Positions 10,401 through 22,565 of a stretch of 64,000 nt of DNA are shown here, piece after piece; within the stretch, counting starts at the first letter, position 1, and each line of letters opens with the position of its first letter. The notes below the pieces were generated by a model. It saw nothing but the letters and a program-made list of their open reading frames with translations. It did no database searches and was not told the DNA's origin. Source of the stretch: Coix lacryma-jobi var. lacryma-jobi (lineage: Eukaryota; Streptophyta; Magnoliopsida; Poales; Poaceae); the NCBI GenBank assembly GCA_009763385.1, contig VDCT01000326.1, forward strand, positions 1,674,001 through 1,738,000, written 5' to 3'. The position numbers and the translations under genes are program-made.

Positions 10401-11902
10401 ATAGATTTAACCTTATGCACCCCGTTATGCTGAACAATATCACTCTTCAGTGCACCTTGGAAAGCGACATCATAGAGGGACAGAAAAATGATGCAGAGAT
10501 TTGTCAGATTAAGAAGAGGTTAGAAACCAGTAGTTCGTTGAACTTCAGAACGGACGAGCAAGGAATCTTGTGGTATAACCAGAGGTTAGTCGTTCCTAAG
10601 GATGCAGAGCTGAAAGGAAGAATTCTGGGTGAAGCTCACAATTCAAAGTTGTCTATCCACCCAGGAAGTAGTAAGATGTATCAGGGTTTGAAAACCAGAT
10701 ATTGGTGGTCGAAGATGAAGAAAGAAGTTGCAGCCTATGTCGCCAGATGTGATACTTGTTGCAGAGTAAAGGCAATACATCTGAAACCCGCCGGACTATT
10801 ACAACCGTTATCGATTCCAGAGTGGAAATGAGAAGAGATCAGTATGGACTTTATCACAGGTCTTCCCACTACTCAAAAAGGGAATGATTCGATTTGGGTT
10901 ATTGTGGATCGGTTATCTAAAGTGGCTCACTTCATACCAGTCAAAACTACCCACCGACCGCATCAGTATGCAGACCTGTACATACAGAATATCTTGAGAT
11001 TGCATGGGATTCCAAAAAGGATTGTCTCTGATAGAGGACCCCAGTTCATAGCACGTTTTTGGGAACAATTGCACAAGGAATTAGGAACCAAGTTGGTAAG
11101 AAGTTCCGCCTACCACCCCCAAACCGCAGGGCAAACGGAGAGAGTAAATCAGATTCTAGAAGATATCCTGAGAGCTTGTGTCTTGTCTTCAGGAGAGTCA
11201 TGGGAGAAATGGTTACCCCTTGCTGAGTTTTCATATAATAACAGTTATCAAGAAAGTATAAAGATGGCACCTTTTGAAGTTTTATATGGACGAAGATGCA
11301 GAACCCCAGTAAATTGGGTTGAGTCTGGAGATCGAGGATTCTATGGGTCCGATTATGTAAAAGATGCCGAGGAAATTGTGCAAACAGTACAGCAACATAT
11401 CAAGGTAGCACAGTCTCGACAAAAGAGTTATGCTGACACCCGAAGGAGACCTTTGGAATTTCAAGTTGGAGACTATGTGTATCTCAAGGTTTCACCTATG
11501 AGAAAGGTCCAACGCTTTGGAATTAAAAAGAAGCTAGCACCTCGATATGTGGGACCTTACCAGATCATAGCAAAGAAGGGAAAAGTGGCATATGAAGTGC
11601 AGTTACCCCCAGTAATGAGTGCCGTTTTCCCAGTGTTCCACGTATCACAGCTGAAGAAGTGCCTTCGAGTTCCCGAACAAGAGGAAGTTCGAGTCCCGGG
11701 TGTCACGATCAGATCAGATCTGGAGTACTACGAACAACCTAAGGAGATTTTGGATACCAAGACTCGAGAGACTCGTAACCGAACAGTGAAGACTTACAAG
11801 ATTCTCTGGAGTAATCACGGACCCAACGATGCTACATGGGAAACCGAGGAGTACCTAAGCGTAAACTACCCCGCTTTTTATAAAGATTGGTACGTAACTT
11901 AA
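7478..11902 (+). pseudogene. Tekay-like gag-pol polyprotein frame, interrupted by one stop codon
   Basis: One frame carries all enzymes in chromovirus order. Gag comes first, with a CCHC knuckle (CYNCGQTGHLSRQC) near residue 331. The aspartic protease follows (DSGASHSF, about 392), then reverse transcriptase (FIDDILVYS, about 705), then RNase H (FCDASKIG, YTDHKS). The integrase zinc-binding region lies near 1050-1100 (H-H, then CDTC). A TGA at 10829-10831 (codon about 1118) interrupts the frame, which is open again in the same phase to 11902. That part holds the integrase core (MDFITGLP, SDRGPQF, GQTERVNQ) and a chromodomain-like end (YKILWSNHG, ATWETEEYL). The start is taken at 7478 because a splice acceptor abuts it; another ATG lies at 7472. 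The stop makes this copy probably non-autonomous. Confidence 0.93.
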
Positions 11903-11921
11903 ATCTCGGGACGAGATTTCT

Positions 11922-11937
11922 TTAAGGGGGGAAGGGC
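11922..11937 (+). other. Polypurine tract of the Tekay-like element
   Basis: The purine run TTAAGGGGGGAAGGGC lies directly before the TG of the 3' LTR. It is the expected plus-strand primer for reverse transcription. Confidence 0.88.
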
Positions 11938-14900
11938 TGTGACACCCTGGTGTCAAGCACTGCATTAGGCACTGCATTTAGCTACTAAGAAAGCATAAGC
12001 AATGCATTGCATCATTTCATGTGTAAAAGTATGCCTTTGATCTTTTGTTGTTTATTTGAAATTGGATTTCTATTTGACTTGATGCTTTGATTTTGGCTTT
12101 ATTCTTGAGGAGGATTTATAAATGGTTTTCAGAAAAAGTGTTCTATATGAAAGTTGTAGAGAAAAATATTTTGAGCAACTTTTATATTTGGGTCAAAGCC
12201 TGGTTTGAAGTTTTTCAAACTGTTTTTGAGAAGTCAAACTTTGGAAATTTCTGGAAAAAGAAAAAGAATGTTTTTCTTTCCCGGCGCCAACCCTTTCGGC
12301 CCATCCGGCCTTTCGGCCCGCTTCCCCGCCTCGGCCCAGCGCTCGCCGCCTCACCCGCGCGCGCGCCCGCCCGCGCACCGCGCGCCGGCCACCTGACACG
12401 GCCGCGCCGTACGCCGGCCGGCTTGCCGCGTGGCGCCCCTTCTCTGCGCCAAATCCACGCCGACCACTCCCTCTCCGATCTTCTCCCACCAGAGCACGCC
12501 AGCGATCTTCGCCGGCCACTCCCGCGCATCCTCGTCTGCCGAGCCGCCTGCCGCCGCCTCGCCGACCGCGCCGCCGTGGCCCCCGCAGCGACCACCGGCC
12601 GGCCGAGCCGACCAAAAGCCCGAGCACTCCACCCTCCGCTCCTTCCCTCACTCACTCGCGCACTCACTCTCGCTCTCACTCCCCACTCTCACCCGCGCAC
12701 GAAGCAAACTGAGCACTCTCCGCTCGCTGCAACCACCGCCGCAAGGCCCCTTCCCAAATTCCAGTCACCACCTCCATCACCGGCCGATTAACCCCGGCCA
12801 CTGCCCCGCCTTCGTCTCGGACACACGGTGCGCACCCCCGCGCCATCCGCCGAGCTCCACCGACGCCGAAGTCCGAAGAGCCCCGCCGCGGAAGCTTTCA
12901 GCGCCGCTCGGAGCCCGGAGCTGTTCGTCCCCGACCCGAGCTCCACCGCCTCCCTTCTTCCTCCTCCAGCTTCGCCAAGCCAAGGCAAGGTGAGAACACC
13001 AACTAGCCCTAACGCTACCGTTCCCTATTTCTCTGTTCACCTCGGCCGAGCGCCATTGCCGCCATCGCGGACCTCACACGTGGCCAGCACGCACCAGCGC
13101 ACCTCCGGCCAAACCATCACCCCTAGGACTCCCCTCTAGGTTCACTGAGTCTCACACGCCCGCCAGTTTAGCCGGCGACCGCCGGAAACGGCGTAGCCGC
13201 GCGATGCCGCCGCCGCCGTGCGCTGCCGCTCGCCGCCGGCACGCTACGGCCGTGCGCTGGCCAAACCACTGGTACCGCTGGATGCGCCTCGTTGAGACGA
13301 GTCCGCCGGGCCCAGCCTCCGCGCCGGCGACCTCACCGACGGCGAGAAATCGCCGGACCAATCCCTCCCCTGTTTCCGTCTCGTCCGAGCCCCCGAGCCA
13401 GGCCTCGGACGGTCGCGCCTGTGTTCCGTCTCGTCCGAGCCCCCGAGTCAGGCCTCAGCCTCGAACCAGGCCTCGGACGAGCGTGCGTTCTTCCGTCTCG
13501 CCCGAGCCCTCGAGCCAGGCCTCAGCCTCGAGCCAGGCCTCGGACGAGCGTGCGTTCTTCCGTCTCGCCCGAGCCCTCGAGCCAGGCCTCAGCCTCGAAC
13601 CAGGCCTCGGACGAGCGTGCGTTTTTCCGTCTCGCCCGAGCCCTCGAGCCAGGCCTCGGCCTCGAGCTCGGCCTCGAGCAAAACCTCGGGTGCGGTCTCG
13701 TTCGAGCCAGGCCTCGCCCATTTCGCTTTCCGCCGTGCGCCCGAGCCCGAATAGGTTCTGCTGACCCACGGGTCCCGCGCGTCAGTCCCTTACCGATCCA
13801 TAGACCGAGTTCTCGCAAGCCAGCCGGAGAAGTTAAATGTTTTTCTTTTTCGGTTTAATTTCCAGAGATGCTTGTTATTTTTGTGTAGCCTGTTTTATAA
13901 ATCCAAATGAAGTGCTTCCAGTTTTATTAGCTTTCTTATGAATAGATCTATCATGGGAAAATATGAATGTATTTTTGATAGCAGTTTATTTTACTGTTTT
14001 CATTTATTTCAGTTTATATGCTTTTGTTTAGATAAATAATTATAAGTGTTTTCTGGTTGAGATAATTCCTGGAAAATTTTGTGTAAGTTTATTATACTGT
14101 TTGGCACCTGTGAAAAATATATGATGCACTGTTTATGTAGAAAAAGTTACGGTTATAGTTAAAAGTCTCTTTTTGCTGATTTCTTAGAATAAGTGTTAAG
14201 GTGTTTTATATGTTGAAATAAAATATGGGAAAATTTGTACAGTCTTGGTGTGTCATGAAGAGTCTGAGAAAAATATAAACTTGATCTGTTTTATGGAAAA
14301 ATTTGTAGTTGCTTTACAACTGTGTTTTTTTGTATAGATCTTTAGAAATTCATGTAAGAAAATATATGATGGTTCTGGTCATGGAACTTTCTGGATAAAT
14401 ATGAAATGTGAAGTAGAATCTGGGAAAAATAGGAAATAGAGCTATGCACTCTTTTACAGTAGGGTTGTAGTTCAAAGTACCTTTATGAGCAGTTTGCTTG
14501 TCATTTTTGTATCTGCAGTTCTGCAAGTTATTTTGGCCTGAAACTTGTTTAGTAGGGTCCAGTAGGTGTTGTTGACTTTCTGGAATTTTTGTGGATTTTC
14601 CTGAGTCTAGAAAAAAATGCCTTGCAGTTCAATCGAAATTTCTTTTGATCTAGTTAAAAGTGGAAAAGGGTGATTATCGGATTTTGTCTTATGAATTGAA
14701 TAGTGTTGCCCCAATGTTAAAAGTGGTTCAACAAGTTGGCTTTGTTGGTTTGCAAGGGTTATTTCCGCATTTATTGAATTATAAATTCATCGCATGCAAT
14801 AGGATCGACCTCGCCGGAGCTTCACCAAGAGCAGGAGCTAAACGCCGAGCCGGAGATCCAGGAGCTCCAGCAGTCGGAGGAAGCAGACCCCGTCCACGAC

Positions 14901-16480
14901 ACTAACCTGCCTGAGTGCCCCTCCCACGAGGCCTCAGTCTTCACTCAAGGCAAGCCCCGGAGCATTCTAAGTCTCCCAGTTTTTATAATTAATTTACTTG
15001 AGTCCTTTTATATTGTGATGCATTAGGTATAGGAGTTGACTGAATCCTATTTGTTGCATTACCATTCCTTGATTATTGATTTTTACCTGCCTTGTTATCC
15101 TGCTACTGCTTAATAATGTAGAATTGCTTAGCCTGCTTAATAAAAGTAGTAGTTAAGGATGTTTCCGTAATACCCCGATGGGTATTTACCGGATCACGGT
15201 TGGCTATATTTGCTATCGTGGAAAAGAACCTGAGTAGTAATGAAAAACGGTCAACGGGATGGCAGGGCACAAGTTTGGAAACTTGGGGCAGTTCATCCGT
15301 TGGATCGTATAGGTTTGTATCGATGTTGGCCCTCGTTCATTTTTGAACGCGCCCTTTTACTTAGGGATATGTCGGTGCCGTAATCATCGACCCCAAAGCC
15401 GGTTAGAAGCTGTTCGGGCCGGTCTCAACCCGTGTCGTGCCCTCTAGTACGGAAGTTGCGATCTGCCGCGTGAGGCCATCGCCAGACTCTGATTGGGCGG
15501 TCCGTGCTTGAGCCGCGACGATTACCACCACGAACAAGCGTCGAGCGGTTGCCCAATGCATGGACCCGACGGGGAAAGTGTGGGCTGGTATTAAAGGTCT
15601 TTCATCAGCTGATTTGGAATTCGATTCGAGTCGCCGTCTCCCCCGGTTAGTGGGAAACTATGACGAGCTTCACCACGATACAACTCCATGTGATGTTTAA
15701 AGGTTCAACTAAAATGTGGATAAGTCAACTGGATATGGTTATATTATTGTTTGTTAGATTCAAGTGAGTGCTCTAGTACAGGTAATAACCTAGAACTAAG
15801 GAGTAGGTTTAAAAGTAACAACTCTTCATAATCATTAATTATCCCTTATCTGAATTTGAGCCTTTCGCAACTAAAAGATCCCAGCTCCACCTCAACAGCC
15901 TTGCATACCCTTGGAGTCTTTTATTTTCAGTTAGACGGGTAAGTCTAGCTGAGTACATCCCCGTACTCAGGGTTTATCCCGTTTGTTGCAGATGGCCAGG
16001 TCTACTTTGGCTATTGTAAGCACTGCCTCTACCCAGTGGAAGGTGATGAGGAGTAGGCCCCGGGCAGGGTCGTCAAGAAGCTTTCCTCCTCCTTTTGCCG
16101 GACTGAGACTACTGGTGGCACACTATCTTAAAAAGGAGGAATGACTTGTGTTGAGTTGGTTTATCAAACAATGTTTTATTTGGACCACGTTTGTTGTGGT
16201 CGTGTTTTAAACTTATTCAAGCTTCCGCACTTTTTAAACTCAATATTGTAATAACTCTGTTTTAAATTCCGCACTCTGATGTTTTAAATTCGACTTCGTT
16301 TCGCTGTGATGTATCTTTACGAATGTAACCTTGAACGATGCGATCCTGTATGTTCTGGTGTAAGAAATCCTTCGAGATTTCCGGACTACCGGGGTTATAT
16401 GGGTTCAAGTGTGGGTCGAAGTCAGACGGATTTGACTAAGATAATACTTGAGCTCTTATCGCCAGGTCGGTTCCGCCACA
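11938..16480 (+). repeat. 3' LTR of the Tekay-like element (4543 bp)
   Basis: It has the same ends as the 5' LTR and the same order of parts: leader block with donor at 12989/12990, a short variant block (13144-13262), minisatellite, AT-rich half, and the two exon-like segments at 14803-14949 and 15992-16056. It is about 451 bp shorter than the 5' LTR, chiefly because of the variant block. It is followed by GGGCT at 16481-16485. Confidence 0.93.
13370..13715. repeat. GC-rich minisatellite in the 3' LTR
   Basis: About five units of 60-67 bp with the core CGTCTCGCCCGAGCCCTCGA, matching the 5' LTR array. They translate in several frames as low-complexity Arg/Pro/Ser protein, which is not real coding. 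Confidence 0.88.
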
Positions 16481-16485
16481 GGGCT
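16481..16485. repeat. Target-site duplication GGGCT, right copy
   Basis: It follows the 3' LTR end and equals 401-405. After it the outer integrase frame continues with TGC GGC CAC. Confidence 0.95.
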
Positions 16486-17520
16486 TGCGGCCACCATGCA
16501 GCACCAAGGACCCTGGTCGGGAACGCCTTCCGTCAAGGCTTCTATTGGCCGACCGCCATTGGAGACGCCAAGCGCTTGGTCCGGGCATGCCATGGGTGTC
16601 AATTCTACGCCAAACAGACGCACCAACCCGCACACGCCCTGCAGATGATCCCGATCACTTGGCCATTTGCCGTTTGGGGGCTCGACCTTGTGGGTCCCCT
16701 CAAAAGGACAAATGGAGGGTACACACACATGCTCGTGGCCATCGACAAGTTCACCAAGTGGATCGAGGCTAAGCCAATAGGAGACCCCACCTCCGAGAGG
16801 GTTGTCGAGTTCATCGCAAACATCATGTACCGGTTCGGGGTGCCTAATGTCATCATCACCGACAATGGCACCCAATTCACGGGCAAAAAGTTCACCAACT
16901 TCTGCGATGACAACAACATTCGCATAACCTGGGCCTCGGTCGCATACCCCCAGTGCAACGGGCAGGTCGAGCGCGCCAACGGCATGGTACTCCATGGGCT
17001 GAAGCCGAGGCTATTCAAGACCCTTAAGAATTTCGGAAAGGGGTGGGCTACAGAGCTCCCCTCGGTGCTGTGGGGCCTCAGGACTACGCCGAGTCGAGCC
17101 ACCGGGTTCACTCCGTTTTTCCTAACCTACGGCGCCGAGGCCGTCTTACCTACGGACCTCGAGTACGGCTCACCTCGACTTCGAGCCTACAACGAGCAAA
17201 CCTGCGACGAAAGGCTCGCCAACGCCAAGGACCAGCTCGAGGAGGCCCGAGACGTGGCGCTCATTAACTCCGCACGCTACCAGCAAACACTTCGATGCTA
17301 CCACGACAAGCACGTGCGCAAAAGGGACCTAGCAGTGGGGGACCTCGTGCTTCGACGACTGCAAGATAATCGAGGGCGCCATAAGCTCACCCCTCCGTGG
17401 GAAGGCCCATACACCGTGGCCGAAGTGCTCAAGCCAGGAACATACAAGCTCTACGACGACCAAGGCAGGATCCTGGCGAACGCATGGAACATATCTCAGC
17501 TACGTCGCTTCTACCCTTAA
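16486..17520 (+). pseudogene. Tat-type Ty3/gypsy pol, right piece (integrase core and C-terminus)
   Basis: This continues the frame broken at 405. It starts CGHHAAPRT, which supplies the rest of the zinc-binding region (CHGC, about 16586-16597). The integrase catalytic core follows (DLVGPLK; TDNGTQF; NGQVERANG with the glutamate). A C-terminal domain (WEGPYTV) ends FYP and TAA at 17518-17520. The right piece itself has no internal stop, so the Tekay insertion is the clear lesion in the visible part. The usual continuation of Tat elements, a long non-pol 3' region with accessory genes, follows. Confidence 0.9.
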
Positions 17521-18071
17521 GGGCCTCGAGGCCTTGTTCATTTTATTGCTTTGTACGAACACGTTGAATATGAATGGGCCAACTCGTGCGCCGCCTTTCA
17601 TGTTCCTTAGCAATTCAAGGTAGCCTCGACCCTGCCTAGCTCAGGGTCGAGCCTCCCTCGGGGGCTGACAAGGGGGTAGACACCCCCCCAGACTCCGGAA
17701 AAAATGCGTGTTTTCTTTTCAAAAATTTGACCCTCGTCTCGACTCGCGCCTCGAGTAAACTAGCGACGTCTAAATCCTAAGGTACCTCGAGCCTCCAGGG
17801 TCGGGGGGCGTCGACGTAGACGGCCACCTACGCCCCCGGGCTACGGTACCCTACCTACGCCTCCCCTCGAGGGGCTCGCGACGTGTCAAAGGAACACAGA
17901 CTAAGTTAGCAGAAACTCGAGCTTGCGACAAAGAGATATGGTCAAACGCATTTGAAAAGAAAACAACTCTTTTCATAAACAAGTCATATATACATTCGGG
18001 TCTCGACGTACCCTCACTTATGTCATAAAATTCTTACAAGGGCCTCGACGCCCAAATATGGCACGCAGGCC
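17521..18071 (+). other. Spacer between Tat pol and the antisense accessory gene
   Basis: No ORF is supported. It is CTCGAG/CTCGAC-rich, like the rest of this element. The pol transcript (+) and the accessory gene (-) converge here, so both 3' ends should lie in this stretch. Confidence 0.5.
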
Positions 18072-21000
18072 TCAGTCCTCGTCGGTGCGGTACTCCTCCC
18101 CGAAGTCCACGATGGCGGGCTCAACCTCGACGCCCGAGCTCGAAGAAGGAGGGCTCCCGACACCGCTGCTGGCGTCAGGAGGCAGCACGTCCTCCTCGAA
18201 GATCTTCGCGAGCGACGTCCCTGGCCCCTCCATCTTCTCCAAAATTTTGTCGACACGGCGGTTGTTCCACTCCCCATCCTTCCCCTCGATCTCGATGAAG
18301 CCGTTGGCGACAACGTGGACCGGGAAGCGGAAACCGGAGCGAACAACCGCGAGCGTCTGCTTGACGCCGTGATGGAGAGCTTGCCGGACACGATCCCGCG
18401 CCGCTGCGTCGAAAAAGCACAAGGCGTCGACCAAGGCATCACCTCGGGCCATCGCGCCTTCTGCCGCAGCTACTGGGGGAGCACCCCACATGGGGCCGAG
18501 CCGGTCGAGAGAGGAGCGAGCCCGCTCCGCCACCATCGTCTCGTCTTGGAGTTGGTCCAAGAGAGCCTGGTTCGTCCCGCGGAGCTCCTCAACCGTCTTC
18601 TCGACCTCTGCGCAACAAACAAGGAGGAGTGAGACGTCGGCGTAACAAAAAACTTCGAGACCCAAACAAGAACAAGGGATGAAAATCACCGTCGCAATGT
18701 TGGCCCAGGGCGGCGAGGTCGCCGGCGAGGCCCTTGGCGTGCTGCTCGAGCCTGCGCTTCTCGGCCAGTAAGGGGAGCCTCTCGGATCTAACCTCCTCGA
18801 TCAGCCTGCCCGCTTCCACGAGGGCCAGATCCTTTCGGATCACCTCCTGCCGCGCCGCCCCCTCGGCAGCTCGGGCGGTGGCGGCACCACTCTCGGCGTC
18901 TTCGGCCTCCTTTCTTGCCGCCTCCGCTGCGGTTCGGGCGGTGGCGGCCTCGCTTCGGGCGTCAGCGGCCTCCTGCTTTGCCGCCGCGGCTTCAGCCCGG
19001 GCGGAGGTGGCCTCGCTTCGCGCATCCGCGGCCTCCTTCCTCGACGCCTCGAGCGCGGCGGTGGCCTCCTCCTTGGATCGAGCGACCTCACCTCGAGCCG
19101 CCCGGACCTCCGCCTCCGCCTGGTTGAGCCGGCTCGCCATTTGGGCGTTCCGGCTCAGCTCCGCGCGGAGGTCTCGAAGCTCCGCCTCGGCCCGTGCGAG
19201 GGCGGTTGACACCTGTGCGGACCGGCCCGCCTCCTCGGAGCAGGACCGCTCCGCCTCCGCCATAAGCTCGACCACCTCCCGGAAGATGGACCGCACCTCG
19301 CGCGGGGCCCCCCGCTGGGACGGCTGCCCTACGGGGACCACGGCAAGGGGCGGGCTCAGCGGGACGGGAAACGGCCATATTGGTCGATCGAGCTCGATGT
19401 CGGCCTCGAGCTCCGCCTCGAGCTGCCCCAACGGCGGCCCGCCGCCCGACGACACGGGCCCCGACTCCCTCCGTCCCTCCGCCGGCACCTCCTGTGGCTC
19501 CGCCGCCTCCCGAGGCGGCGTCACTACCTCGCGTGGGGGCGAAGGCTCGAATGGCGGCGGATCGATCGAGAGAAGGCTCGACCCCGGGCCCTCTTCCCTG
19601 ATCGGGTCCTCCGGCGTTTTGTCAGTGCTAGCCGGCCCCTCGGGCGCCTCCGTCATCGTCGAGCCCCCGGCAAGGAGTGGCCCCTGCTCCAGCTCGTTAA
19701 GGAGGTCCTCCACCGTCGGCTCCTTCGCCGCCGACGCCTCTCCCCCCTTTCCCTCCTCCGCAGCCCGGCCCGTGCTGGTCGGAGCCACGAGGGGCGCAGT
19801 CTCCTCAGCCCCAGACGCCGGCGGGGCCGTGCTCGCCCCAGGCGCTTCCCCCGGAACAGCCGTCGTGGTGAGGGGAAGGACGGCGCTCCCAGTTGGCACC
19901 ATCACGGGAGGAGGAGGAGGGGGAGGAGGCAGCGCTTCGGCGGATATGGTGGTGGCAGGCTCGATGCCATGAGCTGAGGCCCCTGCAATAACGAGACGAC
20001 GAAGATGTCAGAACAAAGAAGAGTACCTCGACCCCTGTGGTCGATGGCGACGGCCTCACCAAAATTTGCGATGATCATCTGGCCCCCTCGAGCCATAGCA
20101 GCTCGGGCCTTCTCCAGCCAAGCGGCTTCTCTAGCGGAGGAAGGTGCCATACCTCGAGGTGCCTGTGCCTCGACAGGGCTCGAGGTCCTGGCTCGCTTGG
20201 ACGAAGCGAGGTCCACCTCCTGGTAGGAGCGCTTCCCCCTGAGAAGACGGAGATGGCACGCGTCATCAAAAGCAAAGAGGTGAAGCCTCACTACCGACGA
20301 GACCCAAGGAAACTACTCACCCGAAGCGGCGGCTGGGCTTCTTCCCGGAATCGCCGGACCCACTCGGGGGCTTCGAGCCCACCCCACGGCTCGAGCCCTG
20401 TGCCTGAGCCGTCTCCACAGGGCTGGGATGGGGGGAGGGCTCCCGACGCCTCCCGTGGCTCGACCTCGAGGGAGAGACCTCCTTCCGCCCCACATCGCGG
20501 GAGGGCGACCGTACCTCCCTCGTGCTGTCGTCGTGGCGCCCGCCCCGGCGCGGGCTCCGGGACCTGCTCCGGCGCCCGCGCTGGTGGTCGCGCCCTCCCG
20601 CGTCCGCTTCTGTGTCCCGGCGGCGGTGCGGCGATGGACTCCGGGAACGCTCGCGCCCCTGGTCACGAGAGGCTCAGGGGCTCCCTCCCCGACGCTCGTG
20701 ATGGCGCGGGCTCGACGCCTCTTCCTGGCGCCCGCCCCTCCGCGGGCTCGACGGCGCCCTTGACGGCTCACGGGGGTCGGGCCCGGAACCCTTCTCGACC
20801 TGTCGACCGCCTCTCGAGGCCCGACCCCTCTCGAGACCCCCCGTCTGGGCTGACACGGGGGCGGCCTCCGTTGGCGCTGTGGCGGAGGCGCTCCGGGTCC
20901 GGGGCTTCCTTACGACCAGGGGCACGTCCGGCGCGGAGCTCGACGGACCTCGGGCCCCCGACGACGCAGGGATCAGCGCCGGCTTCCGCGGCTGCGTCCC

Positions 21001-22424
21001 GCGCGACCCTTTTGTCGGGGGGGACCTCCAGTGTACCCTCCTGCACAGAGGAGCGGTCAGCCCTGTCATCAACGAGCCCCGCGCGTATCAAGCGCACGTC
21101 CATCCCCTCGTCGTCGTCCTCCTCCTCATCGCCACTCTCCTCCTCCGAGCTCGAGGAGCTCAGCTCGGGGGACCCGTCCCCAGGCTGACGGTTACGACGA
21201 GCCTTCGCCAGTCTTTGCTCCCGAGCTAAGCGACGCAAGTTTCTATTTTTCTCTTTCTTCTTTTTAGCATCCTTGCTCTCCTTGTCCCTCTGAGCAGAGA
21301 GGCGCCTCACCTGAGAACCCGCAGCGTCCTCCCTCACCGGGGGCCTCGACGCGCGACAAGTGAATGCTCCCTGAAGAAAGGAGAAGGATGATGAGACAAA
21401 CCACAAGACGGATGCAAACGGATCGAAGGAGGAAGAAGGGGAAGAAGGCTCGAGATAGCTCGACTCGAGAGAAGCTTACCAGGTCGAGACACCCGTCGTC
21501 GGGTGCCATCGCGACCAAGTTGGAGAGTTCAGGGACGAACGGCCCCTGGATCGTGATCGACACCCGGAAGACGCCCTCGTTCTGGGACAGCCTCCCTTCG
21601 GCCATCCTCGAGCGATTGAGCGCCTCGAGCTGAGCCTGCGGGCCCATCTCGTGCATAAGAAGGGGGCGGTCCGCCAGCGGAAGAACTCTTCGCTGGTGGA
21701 ACGCCCAAATAACCGCTTGCACGGTCAGCTTCTTCTCGTCCACCAGCATCTTCATCATCTCCATCAGCGGGGCCAGGTGGCGTTGCCTGTCCGCCGCAAC
21801 GCCCCAGGTCCACTTCTCCGGGCGTTGAGTGAGGACCCTGCCGGTGTACTGTGGAAGGAGGCCGCCTTCGTTCCGCAGGTAGAACCAGTGGTCGTCCCAC
21901 CCGGCCTGGTTGGTGGAAAGCTTGTATCGCAGGTACTCGCGGGGGACATTGGCCGACGAGGTCCCTGCCCTCGCGGTAATGGCAAGGGAGCCCATGCGCA
22001 CAGGCCGCCTCCCGCTAGGCTTCAGGGACTTGATGAAGAGCTCGCCCCGGAAGAGATGGACGAACATCTCCCAGTGCGGCTCCATCTTCAGGTACCCCTC
22101 GCACACCGCGGCGAATATGGCGGCGTGCGAGATGGAGTTGGGGGAGAAGTGTTGCAGCTCCACCTCGAAATGGTGGGCCAGCCCCCGCAGGAAGCGGCTC
22201 GGCGGGACGCCGAGCCCCATACGGTGGTAACGCGTGAAGCTCACCACGTACCCCTCCGGCGGGTGCGGCTCCCGGTGCTCCGCCGACGGGATAACCCACC
22301 ATGCGGGTCCCTCCTCCGGGTTGGGGTGCAGAAGCCCTTGGGCCACCAGCGAGTCCATTTCGCTCTGCGTCACCTTCGACGGGCTCCAGTCCTCGACCGG
22401 CAGCATCTGTGTCTGGGCAGCCAT
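18072..22424 (-). pseudogene. Five-exon antisense accessory gene of the Tat-type element, broken in exon 2
   Basis: The exons on the minus strand are 22424-21480, 21370-20321, 20238-20027, 19982-18690 and 18607-18072. All boundaries are GT-AG and the phases match across each. Exon 1 (315 codons) resembles the plant family often annotated as putative gypsy-type transposon (Transposase_28-like). Exon 2 begins Lys/Glu-rich and becomes an Arg-Ser-rich domain (RERSRSPSPHRR). Exon 3 has a KRSYQEVDLASSKRAR nuclear-signal-like stretch. Exon 4 is acidic and Pro-rich, then a long Ala/Glu coiled coil. Exon 5 continues the coiled coil and ends acidic (EEYRTDED). Two breaks are visible in exon 2: a frame change near the seven-G run at 21017-21023, and a TGA at 20674-20676. 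Antisense accessory genes are known in Tat elements such as Grande; the function is unknown. A nuclear, RNA- or splicing-linked role is only inferred. Confidence 0.78.
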
Positions 22425-22565
22425 GACGGTGGCGCGGCGCGGATCCGAACAGCGGACGGGTGGTCGGAAATCCCTAATCGACTAGCTCGAAGGAGAGAGC
22501 GCGTGAAGGCTACGGCGGCGGCGAAGGCAAAGGCAAAGTAAAGGCTTCCTTTTCCCCTCTTTCGA

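Larger units (their letters stand above)
401..16485 (+). mobile_element. Tekay/Del-like Ty3/gypsy LTR retrotransposon with GGGCT target duplications
   Basis: Both LTRs begin TGTGACACCC and end CCGCCACA. GGGCT flanks the element at 401-405 and 16481-16485. The order is 5' LTR (406-5399), tRNA-iMet-type primer site, an extra ORF (6128-7114), gag-pol (7478-11902), polypurine tract and 3' LTR (11938-16480). A single gag-pol frame, integrase after RNase H, a chromodomain-like C-terminus and very long LTRs fit the Tekay/Del chromovirus clade of plants. The clade name is inferred from architecture and motifs, not from a tree. Near-identical LTRs in their AT-rich halves suggest a recent insertion. 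The extra ORF and its histone-like start are the unusual parts. Confidence 0.92.

Noticed and set aside
18734..19972. 412-aa plus-strand ORF, low-complexity Ala/Ser
   Set aside because: Antisense shadow of the coiled-coil exon 4 of the minus-strand accessory gene, whose splice sites and phases fit.
20037..21188. 383-aa plus-strand ORF
   Set aside because: Shadow of exons 2-3 of the accessory gene. It has no domain and low-complexity composition.
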